Assembly (NCBI GenBank): GCA_015234465.1
Contig: JADGNA010000011.1
Span: forward strand, 115,681-179,680
Reading direction: 5' to 3'
Length of the DNA stretch: 64,000 bases
Source: Salinibacterium sp.
GTDB taxonomy: Bacteria > Actinomycetota > Actinomycetes > Actinomycetales > Microbacteriaceae
Shown here: positions 1-8,979 of the stretch, piece by piece
How the letters are laid out: each line of letters begins with the position of its first letter
Position numbering within the stretch: the stretch's first letter is position 1
Made by a program: the position numbers and the translations under genes
The notes under the pieces: model-generated
The model's input: only the letters and a program-made list of their open reading frames with translations
What the model was told of the DNA's origin: nothing
Databases searched by the model: none

Positions 1-338
1 CCCACGGTCGCGAGCTTCTGGCCCTGCTTGGCGTAGATCGTGACCCCGGTCGTGAGCTTGTTGGTGCCGCCGGCGAGGATCGTGTTGCTCATGGATGCGA
101 CGTTCTTGACGTTGTCGGCGTCGTAGAGCATCACGTCCATGACCTGCTGGCCTGCCACGTTGACGATACGGATGACGTCACCAGCCTCGACAACGCGGGC
201 GCGGAGGAAGCCGCGGGCGGGCACGAGCACGTCGTGGAGGATCTCGCCGGGCACGTCGGCGCTGCCGAAGTCCTTGAGCTCGGCATCCCAGGCGACATGC
301 TCTCCGGGCTTCCAGTAGGTCTTGAGGTCAGGCTTCAT
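1..338 (-). CDS. DUF1989 (urea carboxylase-associated family) protein, 5' part only
   Basis: The gene runs off the left edge, so only its N-terminal ~112 residues are visible. The segment VPARGFLRARVVEAGD followed by IRIVNVAGQQVMDVMLY matches the start of DUF1989 proteins, which are often encoded beside urea or guanidine carboxylase and aminomethyltransferase genes; their biochemical role is poorly defined. I chose the ATG ending at 338 because GGAG lies six bases upstream of it. An ATG at 350 in the same frame has no Shine-Dalgarno. It is transcribed divergently from the IclR gene at 431, so that regulator may control it. The family is fairly sure; the function is unknown. Confidence 0.7.
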   Translation of the reverse strand, partial: MKPDLKTYWKPGEHVAWDAELKDFGSADVPGEILHDVLVPARGFLRARVVEAGDVIRIVNVAGQQVMDVMLYDADNVKNVASMSNTILAGGTNKLTTGVTIYAKQGQKLATV

Positions 339-430
339 CTTGGGCTCCATCACGATCGTTTTGTGCTGTGGCTCAAGTCAAGCGAGCGCCGCATTTCGGC
401 AAAGTTACGCGCGCCGGGCTTGGACGATTT

Positions 431-1282
431 GTGTCCGGTATCTCAGACAGCGGTCTAGAATCAAGTGAGCGAGAGGGGCAGATCATCGATTCGAAGGCTC
501 CCGCGGCGAGCGCCACCCTCGCGATCCTGCGTCTCATGTCACGCTTCCAGCGCCCCATCGGTGCACGCCTCATCGTCGACGAGTTGGGCCTGCCGCGATC
601 GACCGTCTACCAGCTGCTCAAGATCCTCGTCGACGAGGGGTTCCTCGTGCGCCTCGAGGGAACCCACCGCTATGCCCTCGGCATCGCCTCGTTCGAACTC
701 GGCGCTGCGTTCTCCTACCATCAGCCCCTCACCCGCCAGGGCCGGCAGGTGCTCAACGAGATCGTGCGGCACACCGGCTACAGCGCGCACACCTGTGTGC
801 TGCACGGGCGTGACGTGCTCTACATCGATGAGGTGCGTGACCCGTCGCAACCTCCCCTCGTCACAGAGGTGGGAGTGCGGCTCCCCTCACACCTGACCGC
901 GAGCGGACGCGCGATCCTTGCCGAGCTCCCGCGAAGTCAGGTCCGCGCGCTCTACCCCGACCGCAACGCCTTCACGACCCGACACGGCACCGGCCCCGCT
1001 GGGCCTGCCGCGCTCGCGCGCACGCTCGACCGCGTGCGCAAACTCGGTTTCGGCTTCGTCGATGACGACGTGACGCCGGGTATGTCGTCCGTCGCGAGCA
1101 TCGTGCGTGACCCCTACGGCCACCCCATCGCGAGCATTGCCCTCACGTTTGCCACGAGTGAGGTGGACCGCGCCGAGGATGACTCGGTGGAGGCAGGCCT
1201 CGATCGCCGTCGGCGTCTCGCGAGCCTCACAGCGAAGGGCGCGCTCGAACTCGAGGAGCGCCTCTATGGACGGCGCCGCTGA
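431..1282 (+). CDS. IclR-family transcriptional regulator (hut-locus regulator 1)
   Basis: This is an IclR-type regulator: an N-terminal winged helix (LPRSTVYQLLKILVDEGF) followed by the IclR effector-binding domain (RLPSHLTASGRAILAELP). It is closely paralogous to the regulator at 8980, and the pair brackets the hut operon. Its stop lies 15 bp from the convergent hutD stop. The start is unclear. GTG 431 is the nearest canonical start codon, but it lies upstream of the HTH by about 20 residues more than in the paralogue and would place operator C inside the gene. A strong ribosome site (GAGAGGGG, 471-478) sits six bases before an ATC at 485, which aligns with the paralogue's start. Likely ligand is a histidine-pathway intermediate or the substrate of the DUF1989 neighbour (inference). 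Confidence 0.88.
   Translation: MSGISDSGLESSEREGQIIDSKAPAASATLAILRLMSRFQRPIGARLIVDELGLPRSTVYQLLKILVDEGFLVRLEGTHRYALGIASFELGAAFSYHQPLTRQGRQVLNEIVRHTGYSAHTCVLHGRDVLYIDEVRDPSQPPLVTEVGVRLPSHLTASGRAILAELPRSQVRALYPDRNAFTTRHGTGPAGPAALARTLDRVRKLGFGFVDDDVTPGMSSVASIVRDPYGHPIASIALTFATSEVDRAEDDSVEAGLDRRRRLASLTAKGALELEERLYGRRR
432..449. promoter_or_regulatory. Candidate IclR operator C (TGTC-N10-GACA)
   Basis: TGTCCGGTATCTCAGACA has the same 18-bp TGTC...GACA frame as the much better palindrome in the hutH-iclR intergenic region, with 12 of 18 positions identical. It sits in the spacer between the divergent DUF1989 gene and the first IclR gene. Assignment is by similarity only. Confidence 0.35.
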
Positions 1283-1297
1283 GCGTGCACCGCCCTC

Positions 1298-1870
1298 TCA
1301 GTGCGCGCGAAGTTCCACCTGGGCTATCGCCACTGGGCCGTCCCCCGATAGCGCGACGATCTCCGACGGGGGGATCACGAGAGCGTCAAGGGCCTCCATG
1401 CACCCGAGCGGATGCGCCCGCACCGGGCCCTCGAGAGAAATCGCGACCACCCATTGGGTGGGGCTAGTGCGCACGAGGGCCTCGCCCTGTAACGGCATGA
1501 CCGCGAGCTCGCCCTGGCAACGTCGGCGGTCCACCATGAGGTTGAGGTCACGCGAGGGGGCGTGCACCTCGCGGGCCGCGACATCCGCCTCCCCCGTGAA
1601 GCTGACCGTCGAATGACGCTCGATGAAGCGCCGCGTGCCGTCAATGTCGAGTTCCAGGCCCGGTTCGTCGAGCGGAACGAGCCAGCGGTCGACGTGGCGG
1701 AAGGGTGAGAACTCGGAATCCTGCGCGATGGTGGCAATGCTCACTCGCCAGCTGAAATCACTGAGCCCCGCCCCCGCAGGGCCCGCCGCGACCTCGCTCG
1801 TGAGCCCTCCACCGTTTCGCCACGGCGTGGCCACACGGTCTCGGGCCCGGACGAGACGGAGTCCGCTCAC
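1298..1870 (-). CDS. hutD: HutD family protein
   Basis: A cupin-like HutD protein of 190 aa. The near-N-terminal TPWRNGGGLTSE and the following DFSWRVSIATI are the family signature, and FRHVDRWLVPLD follows. HutD proteins accompany hut operons and are thought to bind a pathway intermediate and limit overinduction; they are not one of the four degradation enzymes. The start is the GTG at 1870, which overlaps the hutI stop as GTGA; a longer upstream ATG would run 45 bases into hutI. It is the last gene of the minus-strand hut operon. Confidence 0.88.
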   Translation of the reverse strand: MSGLRLVRARDRVATPWRNGGGLTSEVAAGPAGAGLSDFSWRVSIATIAQDSEFSPFRHVDRWLVPLDEPGLELDIDGTRRFIERHSTVSFTGEADVAAREVHAPSRDLNLMVDRRRCQGELAVMPLQGEALVRTSPTQWVVAISLEGPVRAHPLGCMEALDALVIPPSEIVALSGDGPVAIAQVELRAH

Positions 1871-3051
1871 GACCCGAACGGTGCGGCCTCGGCGACGCGC
1901 TGGCCCTCGGCCCACACGGCCGCCGTCAACGGCACGCCCGGCCGATACGCGAGATGGGAGATTGAAGGGGCGTCAAGCACCTGGAGGTCGGCCCGGCCCC
2001 CGACCTTGATCATCCCCACGGCGTCCGGGCTGCCTGCAAGGCCGAGTGCCTCGGCGCCGCCGCGGGTCGCGGCCCACACCGCTTCCTCGATCGAAAGGTG
2101 CATCTGCAGCACCGCCGTGGCCACGCAGAACTGCATGGAGGTCGTGTAGGACGTGCCCGGGTTGCAGTTGCTCGCGATTGCCACCGTGGCCCCAGCGTCG
2201 ATGAGCGCGCGAGCGGGAGCGAGGGGCTCGCGCGTGGAGAGGTCACAGGCTGGCAGGATAGTCGCGACCGTGCCGGAGTCGGCGAGCGCCGCGATGTCGT
2301 CACCGCTGAGCGCGTTGCAGTGGTCGACACTCGCCGCCCCCAGCTCGACCGCGAGGGCCACGCCTCCGGAATGGCCAAGCTGGTTGCCATGCACGCGCAG
2401 GCCCAGTCCGGCGCGGCGGCCCGCTTCGAGCACCTCCCTGCTCTGCTCGACGTCGAAGGCACCGCCCTCACAGAAGACGTCGATGAAGCTCACCCAGGGC
2501 AGCACGGCATCGAGCATGGGGCCGGTCACAAGGTCGAGGTACGCACGCGCGTCCATGCCCTGGGGCACGACGTGTGCCCCCAGGAAGGTCACGACATCGG
2601 CACCCTCGGCGGCGATGCGGGCGCACCGGGCCTCGGTCTCGACATCGAGGCCGTAGCCCGTCTTGGTCTCCAGCAGGGTCGTGCCCTGACGGAGCGCTTC
2701 CCGCCGGAGCCGGGCAAGCGTGTCGGCGAGCTGCGCCTCGCTGGCGGCACGCGTTGCCGCCACGGTCGTTGCGATGCCGCCCGCCGCATAGCGTTGGCCC
2801 GCCATTCGCGCCTCGAACTCGGCGGACCGGTCGCCGGCGAACACCATGTGCGTGTGCGAGTCGACCCAGCCGGGCAGCATGGCCCGACCGCCGACGGAGA
2901 GCGATTTGTCGGCGTCGGGTGCCCCAGCGGCGGGGCCGATCCAGGCCACCCGCCCGTGCTCTACGACGATGGCGGCGTCACGGATGCGACCAAGCCCAGG
3001 ATCATTCGTCGTCAGTTCACCGATGTCGGTGATGAGCTGTGAGCCAGTCAT
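1867..3051 (-). CDS. hutI: Imidazolonepropionase
   Basis: Cytosolic metal-dependent amidohydrolase of 394 aa that hydrolyses 4-imidazolone-5-propanoate to N-formimino-L-glutamate, the third step of histidine degradation. Visible features are the H66-x-H68 pair (DSHTHMVFAGDR), ETKTGYGL (~128), GAHVVP with H160, HGNQLG with H221 and DHCNAL with H244. The usual metal-binding Asp near the end of the barrel reads Asn here (ASNCNPGTS, N295), reported separately. It overlaps hutF upstream (ATGA) and hutD downstream (GTGA), so translation is coupled. Confidence 0.96.
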   Translation of the reverse strand: MTGSQLITDIGELTTNDPGLGRIRDAAIVVEHGRVAWIGPAAGAPDADKSLSVGGRAMLPGWVDSHTHMVFAGDRSAEFEARMAGQRYAAGGIATTVAATRAASEAQLADTLARLRREALRQGTTLLETKTGYGLDVETEARCARIAAEGADVVTFLGAHVVPQGMDARAYLDLVTGPMLDAVLPWVSFIDVFCEGGAFDVEQSREVLEAGRRAGLGLRVHGNQLGHSGGVALAVELGAASVDHCNALSGDDIAALADSGTVATILPACDLSTREPLAPARALIDAGATVAIASNCNPGTSYTTSMQFCVATAVLQMHLSIEEAVWAATRGGAEALGLAGSPDAVGMIKVGGRADLQVLDAPSISHLAYRPGVPLTAAVWAEGQRVAEAAPFGS

Positions 3052-4406
3052 GGTGCGTCCTCCGATGACGTTTCGATCGCGACGGGTTCATTGAGGCGGC
3101 GCAGGCCCCGGGAGAGAAGCGAGACCGGGTCTGAGTTCACGGCTGCGCTGTGGACAAGGCGGCCCGTGTCGGCCACGATCTCGCCTCCGACGATGACGCG
3201 CATTACGTCCGAGGCAGTTGCGGAGAGGGCAAGCTGTGCAGGTTCCGAGCCGATCGTGCGCACCGAACTCCCATCGAGCTCGACGAGGTCGCAGTGCGCA
3301 CCTTGCCGCAGTCCGCCTCGCTGGCCGAGCGCGCCGTACCCGGCGACCGAGAGCGCGTCGAAGAGCGCGGCGGGGGTGAAACGCCCGCGCAGGCCAGAGG
3401 CGAGGCGCTCTCCGGCCTCGAGCCCGCGAGCCTCTAGTAGCGGGTCGACGACGGCATTCTGGTCGGAGCCCAGCGCGATCGTCGCGCCCGCGTCGGCGAG
3501 GCGCAACGCGGGGCCGATGCCGTCGCCCAGGTCGGCTTCGGTCGTCGGGCACATGACAACTGTGACGCCCGCGTCGCCGAGCATCCGCACGTCGTCATCG
3601 CTCAAGTGGGTCGCATGCACGACGCTGAGCCGCGGCGACAACGCGCCCAACTGCGCCAGCAGGGCGGTTGGAGTGACGCCGTGTTCGCGCAGGCAGTCGG
3701 CATTCTCCTGCGGCTGCTCCGAGAGGTGGATGTGCAGGGGCACGTCTGCGGGCACCGAACGCACCATCTCGGCGATGGCGTCACGGGGCACCCCGCGCAC
3801 GGAGTGGATGGCGGCGCCCAGCACGACCCCGCTGGGCAGTGCGTCTCGCAGTCGCCACCAGCGCGCGAGCCATGCATCAGCTGAGCCGTCGGTGAACGCG
3901 AACTGGGCGGGGGCGAGCGGCTGGCCGATGCCGCCCGCGAGGTAGCAGGTGTCGAGCAGCGTGAGTCGGATGCCGACCCGGCTCGCCGCCTCAGCGAGGG
4001 CCAGCTCCATGGCGTGGGGGCGGGGCCATGCCGAGCCATCGGGCCTGTGGTGCACGTAGTGGAACTCACCGACTGCCGTCCACCCGCTCGTGAGCATCTC
4101 GCCGAACACCCCGAGTGCGAGCTCGTGGTAAGTCTCGGGATCGAGGCGCGCGGCCGCCGCGTACATGCTGTCGCGCCAACGCCAGAAGTCGCCGCCCCTG
4201 TCGTGTGTGCGACCCCGCAGCGAGCGGTGGAAGGCGTGCGAGTGTGCGTTGCCTGCCCCCGGCATCACGAGGCCCAACCTCACATCGCCCTCGCGCGGAG
4301 CCACGCCGCGGTCGATCGCCGCGATCCGACCGTCGGCACTCGAGTGGATGCGCACGTCTGGGACGGCAATGCCGTCGATCAGCGCCGTCTGGCAGTGCAG
4401 GATCAC
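3048..4406 (-). CDS. hutF: Formimidoylglutamate deiminase
   Basis: Amidohydrolase-superfamily enzyme of 452 aa that converts N-formimino-L-glutamate to N-formyl-L-glutamate and ammonia, which marks the two-step branch of histidine degradation rather than direct HutG formiminohydrolysis. Metal-site residues are visible: H55-x-H57 (NAHSHAFHRSLRGRT), H225-x-H227 with E230 (HIHLSEQ), H264/H267 (VVHATHLSD) and D315 (LGSDQNAV). It overlaps the upstream amidohydrolase gene (ATGA at 4403-4406) and hutI downstream. Its product must be deformylated, and the neighbour at 4403 is the natural candidate. Confidence 0.95.
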   Translation of the reverse strand: MILHCQTALIDGIAVPDVRIHSSADGRIAAIDRGVAPREGDVRLGLVMPGAGNAHSHAFHRSLRGRTHDRGGDFWRWRDSMYAAAARLDPETYHELALGVFGEMLTSGWTAVGEFHYVHHRPDGSAWPRPHAMELALAEAASRVGIRLTLLDTCYLAGGIGQPLAPAQFAFTDGSADAWLARWWRLRDALPSGVVLGAAIHSVRGVPRDAIAEMVRSVPADVPLHIHLSEQPQENADCLREHGVTPTALLAQLGALSPRLSVVHATHLSDDDVRMLGDAGVTVVMCPTTEADLGDGIGPALRLADAGATIALGSDQNAVVDPLLEARGLEAGERLASGLRGRFTPAALFDALSVAGYGALGQRGGLRQGAHCDLVELDGSSVRTIGSEPAQLALSATASDVMRVIVGGEIVADTGRLVHSAAVNSDPVSLLSRGLRRLNEPVAIETSSEDAP

Positions 4407-5629
4407 AGGAGCCCCCGCAGGATTCCCTCAAGGGCGCGAACTCCGGCGATGCAGTCGTCAAGCGTCGCGTGCTCCTCCGGCGAATGCGACACTCCGCTGG
4501 GGTTGCGCACGAAGACCATCGCGGTGGGCACGCGCGAGGCGAGCACCCCCGCATCGTGGCCAGCCCCGGTCGGCAGCACGGGCACTCCCCCGAGTCCCGC
4601 GACAAGGCGGTCACGGAGGGCGGTGTCGAACGACACGCGCCCACTCCAGGATTCCTCGGTAACGGTCACGAAGCAGTCCTCCGCAGTCGCGGCTTCCGTG
4701 GCGCGTTCAGTGATCTCGCCGACGAGCGCGCGGATGTCGGAGTCCTCCTGGCTCCTGGCGTCCAGCCACACGGAGACCCGCGAGGGAATCACGTTGGTCC
4801 CGCCCGGCACCGCTTCCATGCGCCCCACTGTTGCACGGTCGTCTGCGCGGGCGGCCGCGGCCTCCCGAATCGCGACGATGGCGCGCGCGGCAGCCACCAT
4901 CGGGTCACGGCGGTCCCGCATCCGGGTCGCGCCCGCATGGTTCCCCTCCCCCGCGAAATCGAATCGCCAGCGACCGTGGGCCAGGATGCTCGAGGCCACC
5001 GCGAGAGGGCTGTCGAGGTCGATCAGGCCTCGGCCCTGCTCCACGTGGAGCTCGATGAAGAGTCCGATGCGCCGCATTGCGTCCCGGTCAACACCGAGAT
5101 GGCGCGAGGAAACGCCATTCGCGTCGGCCGCCTCCGCGAAGCTGACGCCGTCGGCGTCAACGAGGGAACGTGCCCGGTCGGCCGAGATCGCACCCGTCAT
5201 GAGGCGGGAACCGAGGCACGCCACACCGAAGCGGGATCCCTCCTCCTCAGCAAAGACGATGACGGCGCACGGTCGGCTCGGGACGAACCCCTCCACCTGG
5301 AGCATCGCGATGGCGTCGAGCGCGCTGACGACGCCGAGTGGTCCGTCGAACTCCCCGCCTCCCGGCACGGAATCGAGGTGGCTTCCGACGACGACAGCAT
5401 CGGCGCCCCGCGCGCCCCACCACGCCCAGAGGTTGCCGTTGCGGTCGACCTCGACATCAAGCCCGAGGCCGGCCGCGCGTTCCATGAACCAGGCGCGCAG
5501 TTCAAGCTCGGCACCCTGCCAGACGTGACGGGAGTACCCGCCGCGACGGGCATCCCTGCCGATCCCGACGATGTCGTCGAGGCCAGCGAGACGACCGTGG
5601 GCAACAGCCGGTGCCGCGAGGTTCGTCAT
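4403..5629 (-). CDS. M20-family amidohydrolase (allantoate amidohydrolase-like; probable N-formylglutamate deformylase)
   Basis: Zinc-dependent M20/M28-fold amidohydrolase of 408 aa, of the allantoate amidohydrolase/N-carbamoyl amino acid hydrolase group. Motifs: [18 protein letters not shown] (metal ligands H84 and D95), [10 protein letters not shown] (catalytic and ligand Glu near 129-131), LHVEQG, NHAG and GAGHDA. I start at ATG 5629 because it overlaps the hutU stop as ATGA; an ATG four codons upstream lies inside hutU. Homologues are usually named allantoate amidohydrolase, but the gene sits between hutU and hutF in a locus that lacks hutG. The simplest reading is hydrolysis of N-formyl-L-glutamate to glutamate and formate. 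That substrate is inferred from context. Confidence 0.88.
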   Translation of the reverse strand: MTNLAAPAVAHGRLAGLDDIVGIGRDARRGGYSRHVWQGAELELRAWFMERAAGLGLDVEVDRNGNLWAWWGARGADAVVVGSHLDSVPGGGEFDGPLGVVSALDAIAMLQVEGFVPSRPCAVIVFAEEEGSRFGVACLGSRLMTGAISADRARSLVDADGVSFAEAADANGVSSRHLGVDRDAMRRIGLFIELHVEQGRGLIDLDSPLAVASSILAHGRWRFDFAGEGNHAGATRMRDRRDPMVAAARAIVAIREAAAARADDRATVGRMEAVPGGTNVIPSRVSVWLDARSQEDSDIRALVGEITERATEAATAEDCFVTVTEESWSGRVSFDTALRDRLVAGLGGVPVLPTGAGHDAGVLASRVPTAMVFVRNPSGVSHSPEEHATLDDCIAGVRALEGILRGLL

Positions 5630-7290
5630 TCGCTCTCCCACATGGGCACACGCAGGCCCCGCTCGCGTGCGACCTCCGCGGCGCGTTCGTAGCCCGCGTC
5701 GACGTGGCGCATGACGCCGGTACCCGGGTCATTGACGAGCACCCGCTGGATCTTCTCCGCAGCCAGTGGCGTGCCATCCGCGACGAGCACCTGCCCGGCG
5801 TGGATGGAACGGCCGATGCCGACACCACCGCCATGGTGGAGCGACACCCAGGTGGCTCCCGACGCCGTGTTGAGCAGCGCGTTGAGGAGCGGCCAATCGG
5901 CGATCGCATCCGAGCCATCCGCCATGCCCTCCGTCTCGCGGTAGGGCGAGGCGACGGAGCCGGAATCGAGGTGGTCGCGGCCGATCACGATGGGGGCGCT
6001 CAGCTCTCCCGAGGCCACCATCTCGTTGAACTTCAGACCAGCGAGGTGGCGCTCCTTGTAGCCGAGCCAGCAGATGCGTGCCGGAAGCCCCTCGAAGTGC
6101 ACCTTCTCGCTCGCGCCCGTGATCCACCGGCGCAGCTTCTCATCCTCGGGGAAGAGTTCGAGGATCGCCCGGTCGGTGGCCGCGATGTCGGCGGGGTCGC
6201 CCGAGAGGGCCACCCAGCGGAACGGCCCCTTGCCCTCCGCGAAGAGCGGCCGGATGTAGGCCGGCACGAAACCTGCGAACTCGAAGGAGCGCGCGTACCC
6301 GCCGAGCAATGCTTCCGCACGGATGGAGTTGCCGTAGTCGAAGACCTCGGCGCCAGCATCCTGGAACTCCACCATCGCCCTGACCTGCCTGGCCATCGTG
6401 CGGCGGGATGCCTCGGTGAAGGCCTCCGGGTCGGCTTCGGCCTTGGCGTGCCACTCATCGAGGGCGACTCCCTCGGGCAGGTAGCTGAGCGGGTCATGCG
6501 CTGAGGTCTGGTCGGTGACGATGTCGACCGGCACCTTGCGGGCGAGGATCTCGGCGAACACGGTCGCCGCGTTGCCGACGAGCCCCACGGAGAGGGCGCG
6601 ACGCTCGGCCTTCGCCGCGAGCACTCGGGCGAGCGCATCGTCGAGGTCGTGTGTCATCTCGTCGAGGTACCCGTGCTCGACCCGGCGGCGAAGGCGCGCG
6701 GGATCGACGTCGACGATCAAGACGGCACCGTCGTTCATGGTGACGGCGAGTGGCTGTGCCCCGCCCATGCCTCCCGCACCGCCTGTCAGCGTGAGGGTGC
6801 CAGCGAGGCTGCCTCCGAAACGCTTGTCGGCGACGGCGGCGAAGCACTCGTAGGTGCCCTGCAGGATGCCCTGGGTTCCGATGTAGATCCACGAGCCCGC
6901 CGTCATCTGGCCGTACATCGTGAGCCCCGCCTGCTCGAGGCGGCGGAACTCGGGCCAGCTCGCCCAGTCGCCGACGAGGTTCGAGTTGGCGATCAGCACG
7001 CGCGGCGACCACTCATGGGTGCGGAACACCCCGACCGGCTTGCCCGACTGCACGAGGAGCGTCTCGTCGGCCTCAAGCGTCTCGAGGGTGCGCACGATCG
7101 CGTCGTAAGCCTCCCAGTTGCGCGCGGCCTTGCCGGTGCCGCCGTAGACGACAAGCTCCTCGGGCCGCTCGGCCACCTCGGGGTCGAGGTTGTTCATGAG
7201 CATCCGGAGGGGCGCTTCGGTTGCCCAGGACTTCGCGGTGAGTTGCTGGCCTCGCGCGGCACGGACGGGGCGGGAAAGGTGCTGGTTCAC
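5626..7290 (-). CDS. hutU: Urocanate hydratase
   Basis: NAD+-dependent cytosolic urocanase of 554 aa, converting urocanate to 4-imidazolone-5-propanoate, the second step of the pathway. The sequence is typical over its full length: [12 protein letters not shown] near 49, the NAD-binding [29 protein letters not shown] with the conserved Cys/Gly environment, and [10 protein letters not shown] near the C-terminus. Length matches the family (about 550-560). Its start lies 31 bp after the hutH stop, the only real gap inside the operon, and its stop overlaps the next gene. Confidence 0.97.
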   Translation of the reverse strand: MNQHLSRPVRAARGQQLTAKSWATEAPLRMLMNNLDPEVAERPEELVVYGGTGKAARNWEAYDAIVRTLETLEADETLLVQSGKPVGVFRTHEWSPRVLIANSNLVGDWASWPEFRRLEQAGLTMYGQMTAGSWIYIGTQGILQGTYECFAAVADKRFGGSLAGTLTLTGGAGGMGGAQPLAVTMNDGAVLIVDVDPARLRRRVEHGYLDEMTHDLDDALARVLAAKAERRALSVGLVGNAATVFAEILARKVPVDIVTDQTSAHDPLSYLPEGVALDEWHAKAEADPEAFTEASRRTMARQVRAMVEFQDAGAEVFDYGNSIRAEALLGGYARSFEFAGFVPAYIRPLFAEGKGPFRWVALSGDPADIAATDRAILELFPEDEKLRRWITGASEKVHFEGLPARICWLGYKERHLAGLKFNEMVASGELSAPIVIGRDHLDSGSVASPYRETEGMADGSDAIADWPLLNALLNTASGATWVSLHHGGGVGIGRSIHAGQVLVADGTPLAAEKIQRVLVNDPGTGVMRHVDAGYERAAEVARERGLRVPMWESE

Positions 7291-7321
7291 GATCGGTTCC
7301 TCGATGTCTGGTTGGGGATGG

Positions 7322-8875
7322 TCAGGAGAGTTCTGCGACGGCCGCGGCGGCCTCGAGCACGGCTCCGCCGCGCACGGCCTCGACGACGAGCTCGATCTCG
7401 GGCGACAGGTGGCGGTCGCTGCCGGGGCCGTCGACCGTCTCCCTCACCTTCGCGAGCACGGCGCCCGTGGCCGGGCCGGGGAGAAGGGGCGCTCGAAGGT
7501 CGAGCGCCCGGGCAGCCGTCATGACCTCGATCGCGATGACCCGGCTGAGGCCGTCGATCGCCTTGCGCAGCTTGCGGGCCGCGGCCCAGCCCATCGACAC
7601 GTGGTCCTCCTGCATGGCGGAGGAGGGGATCGAATCGACGGATGCCGGCACCGCGAGCCGCTTGAGTTCGGAGACGATCCCGGCCGCGGTGTACTGGGCG
7701 ATCATCAGGCCGGAGTCGACGCCCGCATCGTGGGCGAGGAACGCGGGAAGGCCCTGGCTCCTGGCCGGGTCGAGCATCCGGTCGGTGCGCCGTTCGGACA
7801 TGCTGGCGACATCCGCGACGGCAATCGCAAGGAAGTCGAGCACGTAGGCGACCGGGGCGCCGTGGAAGTTGCCGTTGGACTCGACCCGCCCGTCGCGGGT
7901 CACGACGGGGTTGTCGACGGCCGAGGCGAGCTCGCGGCCCGCGATGAGGTCGGCGTGGGCAAGGGTGTCGCGGGCAGCGCCGTGCACCTGGGGTGCGCAT
8001 CGCAAGGAGTAGGCGTCCTGCACGCGGGTGCAGGCCTCACCGCGGTGGCTCGCCACGATGGGCGAGCCCGCGAGGAGGCGGGAGAGATTTCGGGCCGAGA
8101 CACCCTGCCCCACCTGCGGCCGCAGGGCCGAAAGGTCATCGGCGAAGACGGCGTCGGTGCCGAGGAGGGCCTCGACGCTCATCGCGGCGGCGACATCCGC
8201 GCTGCTGAGCAGCATCCGGAGGTCGTCGATCGCGAGCGCGAGCATCCCGAGCATGCCGTCGGTGCCGTTGATGAGGGCGAGGCCCTCCTTCTCGGCAAGC
8301 ACGACGGGCGTGATCCCCGCCGCGGCAAGGGCCTCAGCGGCCGGCATGACAATCCCGTTGCGGTCACGCACCGTTCCCTCGCCCATGACCGCGAGGGCGC
8401 AGTGCGAGAGCGGGGCGAGGTCACCCGAGCATCCCAGCGAGCCGTACTCCCGCACGATGGGGGTGATGCCCGCGTTGAGGATGCCCGCGTAGACGTCGGC
8501 CGTCTCGATCCGCACGCCCGTGCGTCCGGTGAGGAGGGTCGAGAGACGCAACAGCATGAGGGCGCGGATCACTTCGCGTTCAACCTCGGGGCCAGAGCCG
8601 GCAGCGTGGGAACGCACGAGGCTCTGCTGCAGCTGGGTGCGCCGGTCACTCGCGATGTAGGTGTTCGCAAGCGCACCGAAACCCGTCGAGATGCCGTAGT
8701 GCGGGGTCGGGTCGCTCGCGAGGCCGTCGATGATCTGGCGGCTCGCGGAGACCGCCGTGCGCGCCATGTCGCTGATCACGACGCGGGCGTCGTGTCGAGC
8801 GACCGCGATGACCTCGTCGATCGTGACCGGCCCGACGCCGACGCTCACCGCTGCGGGGATGACTCGTGTGTTCAT
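7322..8875 (-). CDS. hutH: Histidine ammonia-lyase
   Basis: Histidase of 517 aa, catalysing deamination of L-histidine to urocanate, the first step. [12 protein letters not shown] near 60 carries the catalytic Tyr. The segment that cyclises to the MIO cofactor reads [14 protein letters not shown], with C149-S150-G151 in place of the more common Ala-Ser-Gly; the family pattern tolerates Cys. First gene of the operon. The start codon overlaps operator B, and the stronger palindrome A lies 53 bp further upstream, shared with the divergent iclR gene, so transcription is very likely under IclR control. Confidence 0.97.
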   Translation of the reverse strand: MNTRVIPAAVSVGVGPVTIDEVIAVARHDARVVISDMARTAVSASRQIIDGLASDPTPHYGISTGFGALANTYIASDRRTQLQQSLVRSHAAGSGPEVEREVIRALMLLRLSTLLTGRTGVRIETADVYAGILNAGITPIVREYGSLGCSGDLAPLSHCALAVMGEGTVRDRNGIVMPAAEALAAAGITPVVLAEKEGLALINGTDGMLGMLALAIDDLRMLLSSADVAAAMSVEALLGTDAVFADDLSALRPQVGQGVSARNLSRLLAGSPIVASHRGEACTRVQDAYSLRCAPQVHGAARDTLAHADLIAGRELASAVDNPVVTRDGRVESNGNFHGAPVAYVLDFLAIAVADVASMSERRTDRMLDPARSQGLPAFLAHDAGVDSGLMIAQYTAAGIVSELKRLAVPASVDSIPSSAMQEDHVSMGWAAARKLRKAIDGLSRVIAIEVMTAARALDLRAPLLPGPATGAVLAKVRETVDGPGSDRHLSPEIELVVEAVRGGAVLEAAAAVAELS

Positions 8876-8892
8876 GTCTCAATCTCACGACA
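8875..8892. promoter_or_regulatory. Candidate IclR operator B overlapping the hutH start
   Basis: TGTCTCAATCTCACGACA shares the left half TGTCTCAA and the right end GACA with palindrome A (12 of 18 positions). Its first base is the A of the hutH start codon on the other strand. It lies 54 bp, about five helical turns, from site A, so a regulator could contact both on one face of the DNA. Confidence 0.45.
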
Positions 8893-8927
8893 CGGCGGCG
8901 GCGCGCAGAGGCGCACGAACGCACTTG

Positions 8928-8947
8928 CTGTCTCAAATATGAGACAG
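8928..8947. promoter_or_regulatory. Operator A: perfect palindrome between hutH and iclR
   Basis: CTGTCTCA-AATA-TGAGACAG is a perfect 8+8 bp inverted repeat with an AT core in an otherwise very GC-rich divergent promoter region, placed 33 bp before the iclR start and 53 bp before hutH. Size and position fit an autoregulatory IclR operator that also controls the hut operon. Confidence 0.7.
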
Positions 8948-8979
8948 TCGGAGACGGCAAGACGATCGCAAGGAGACAC

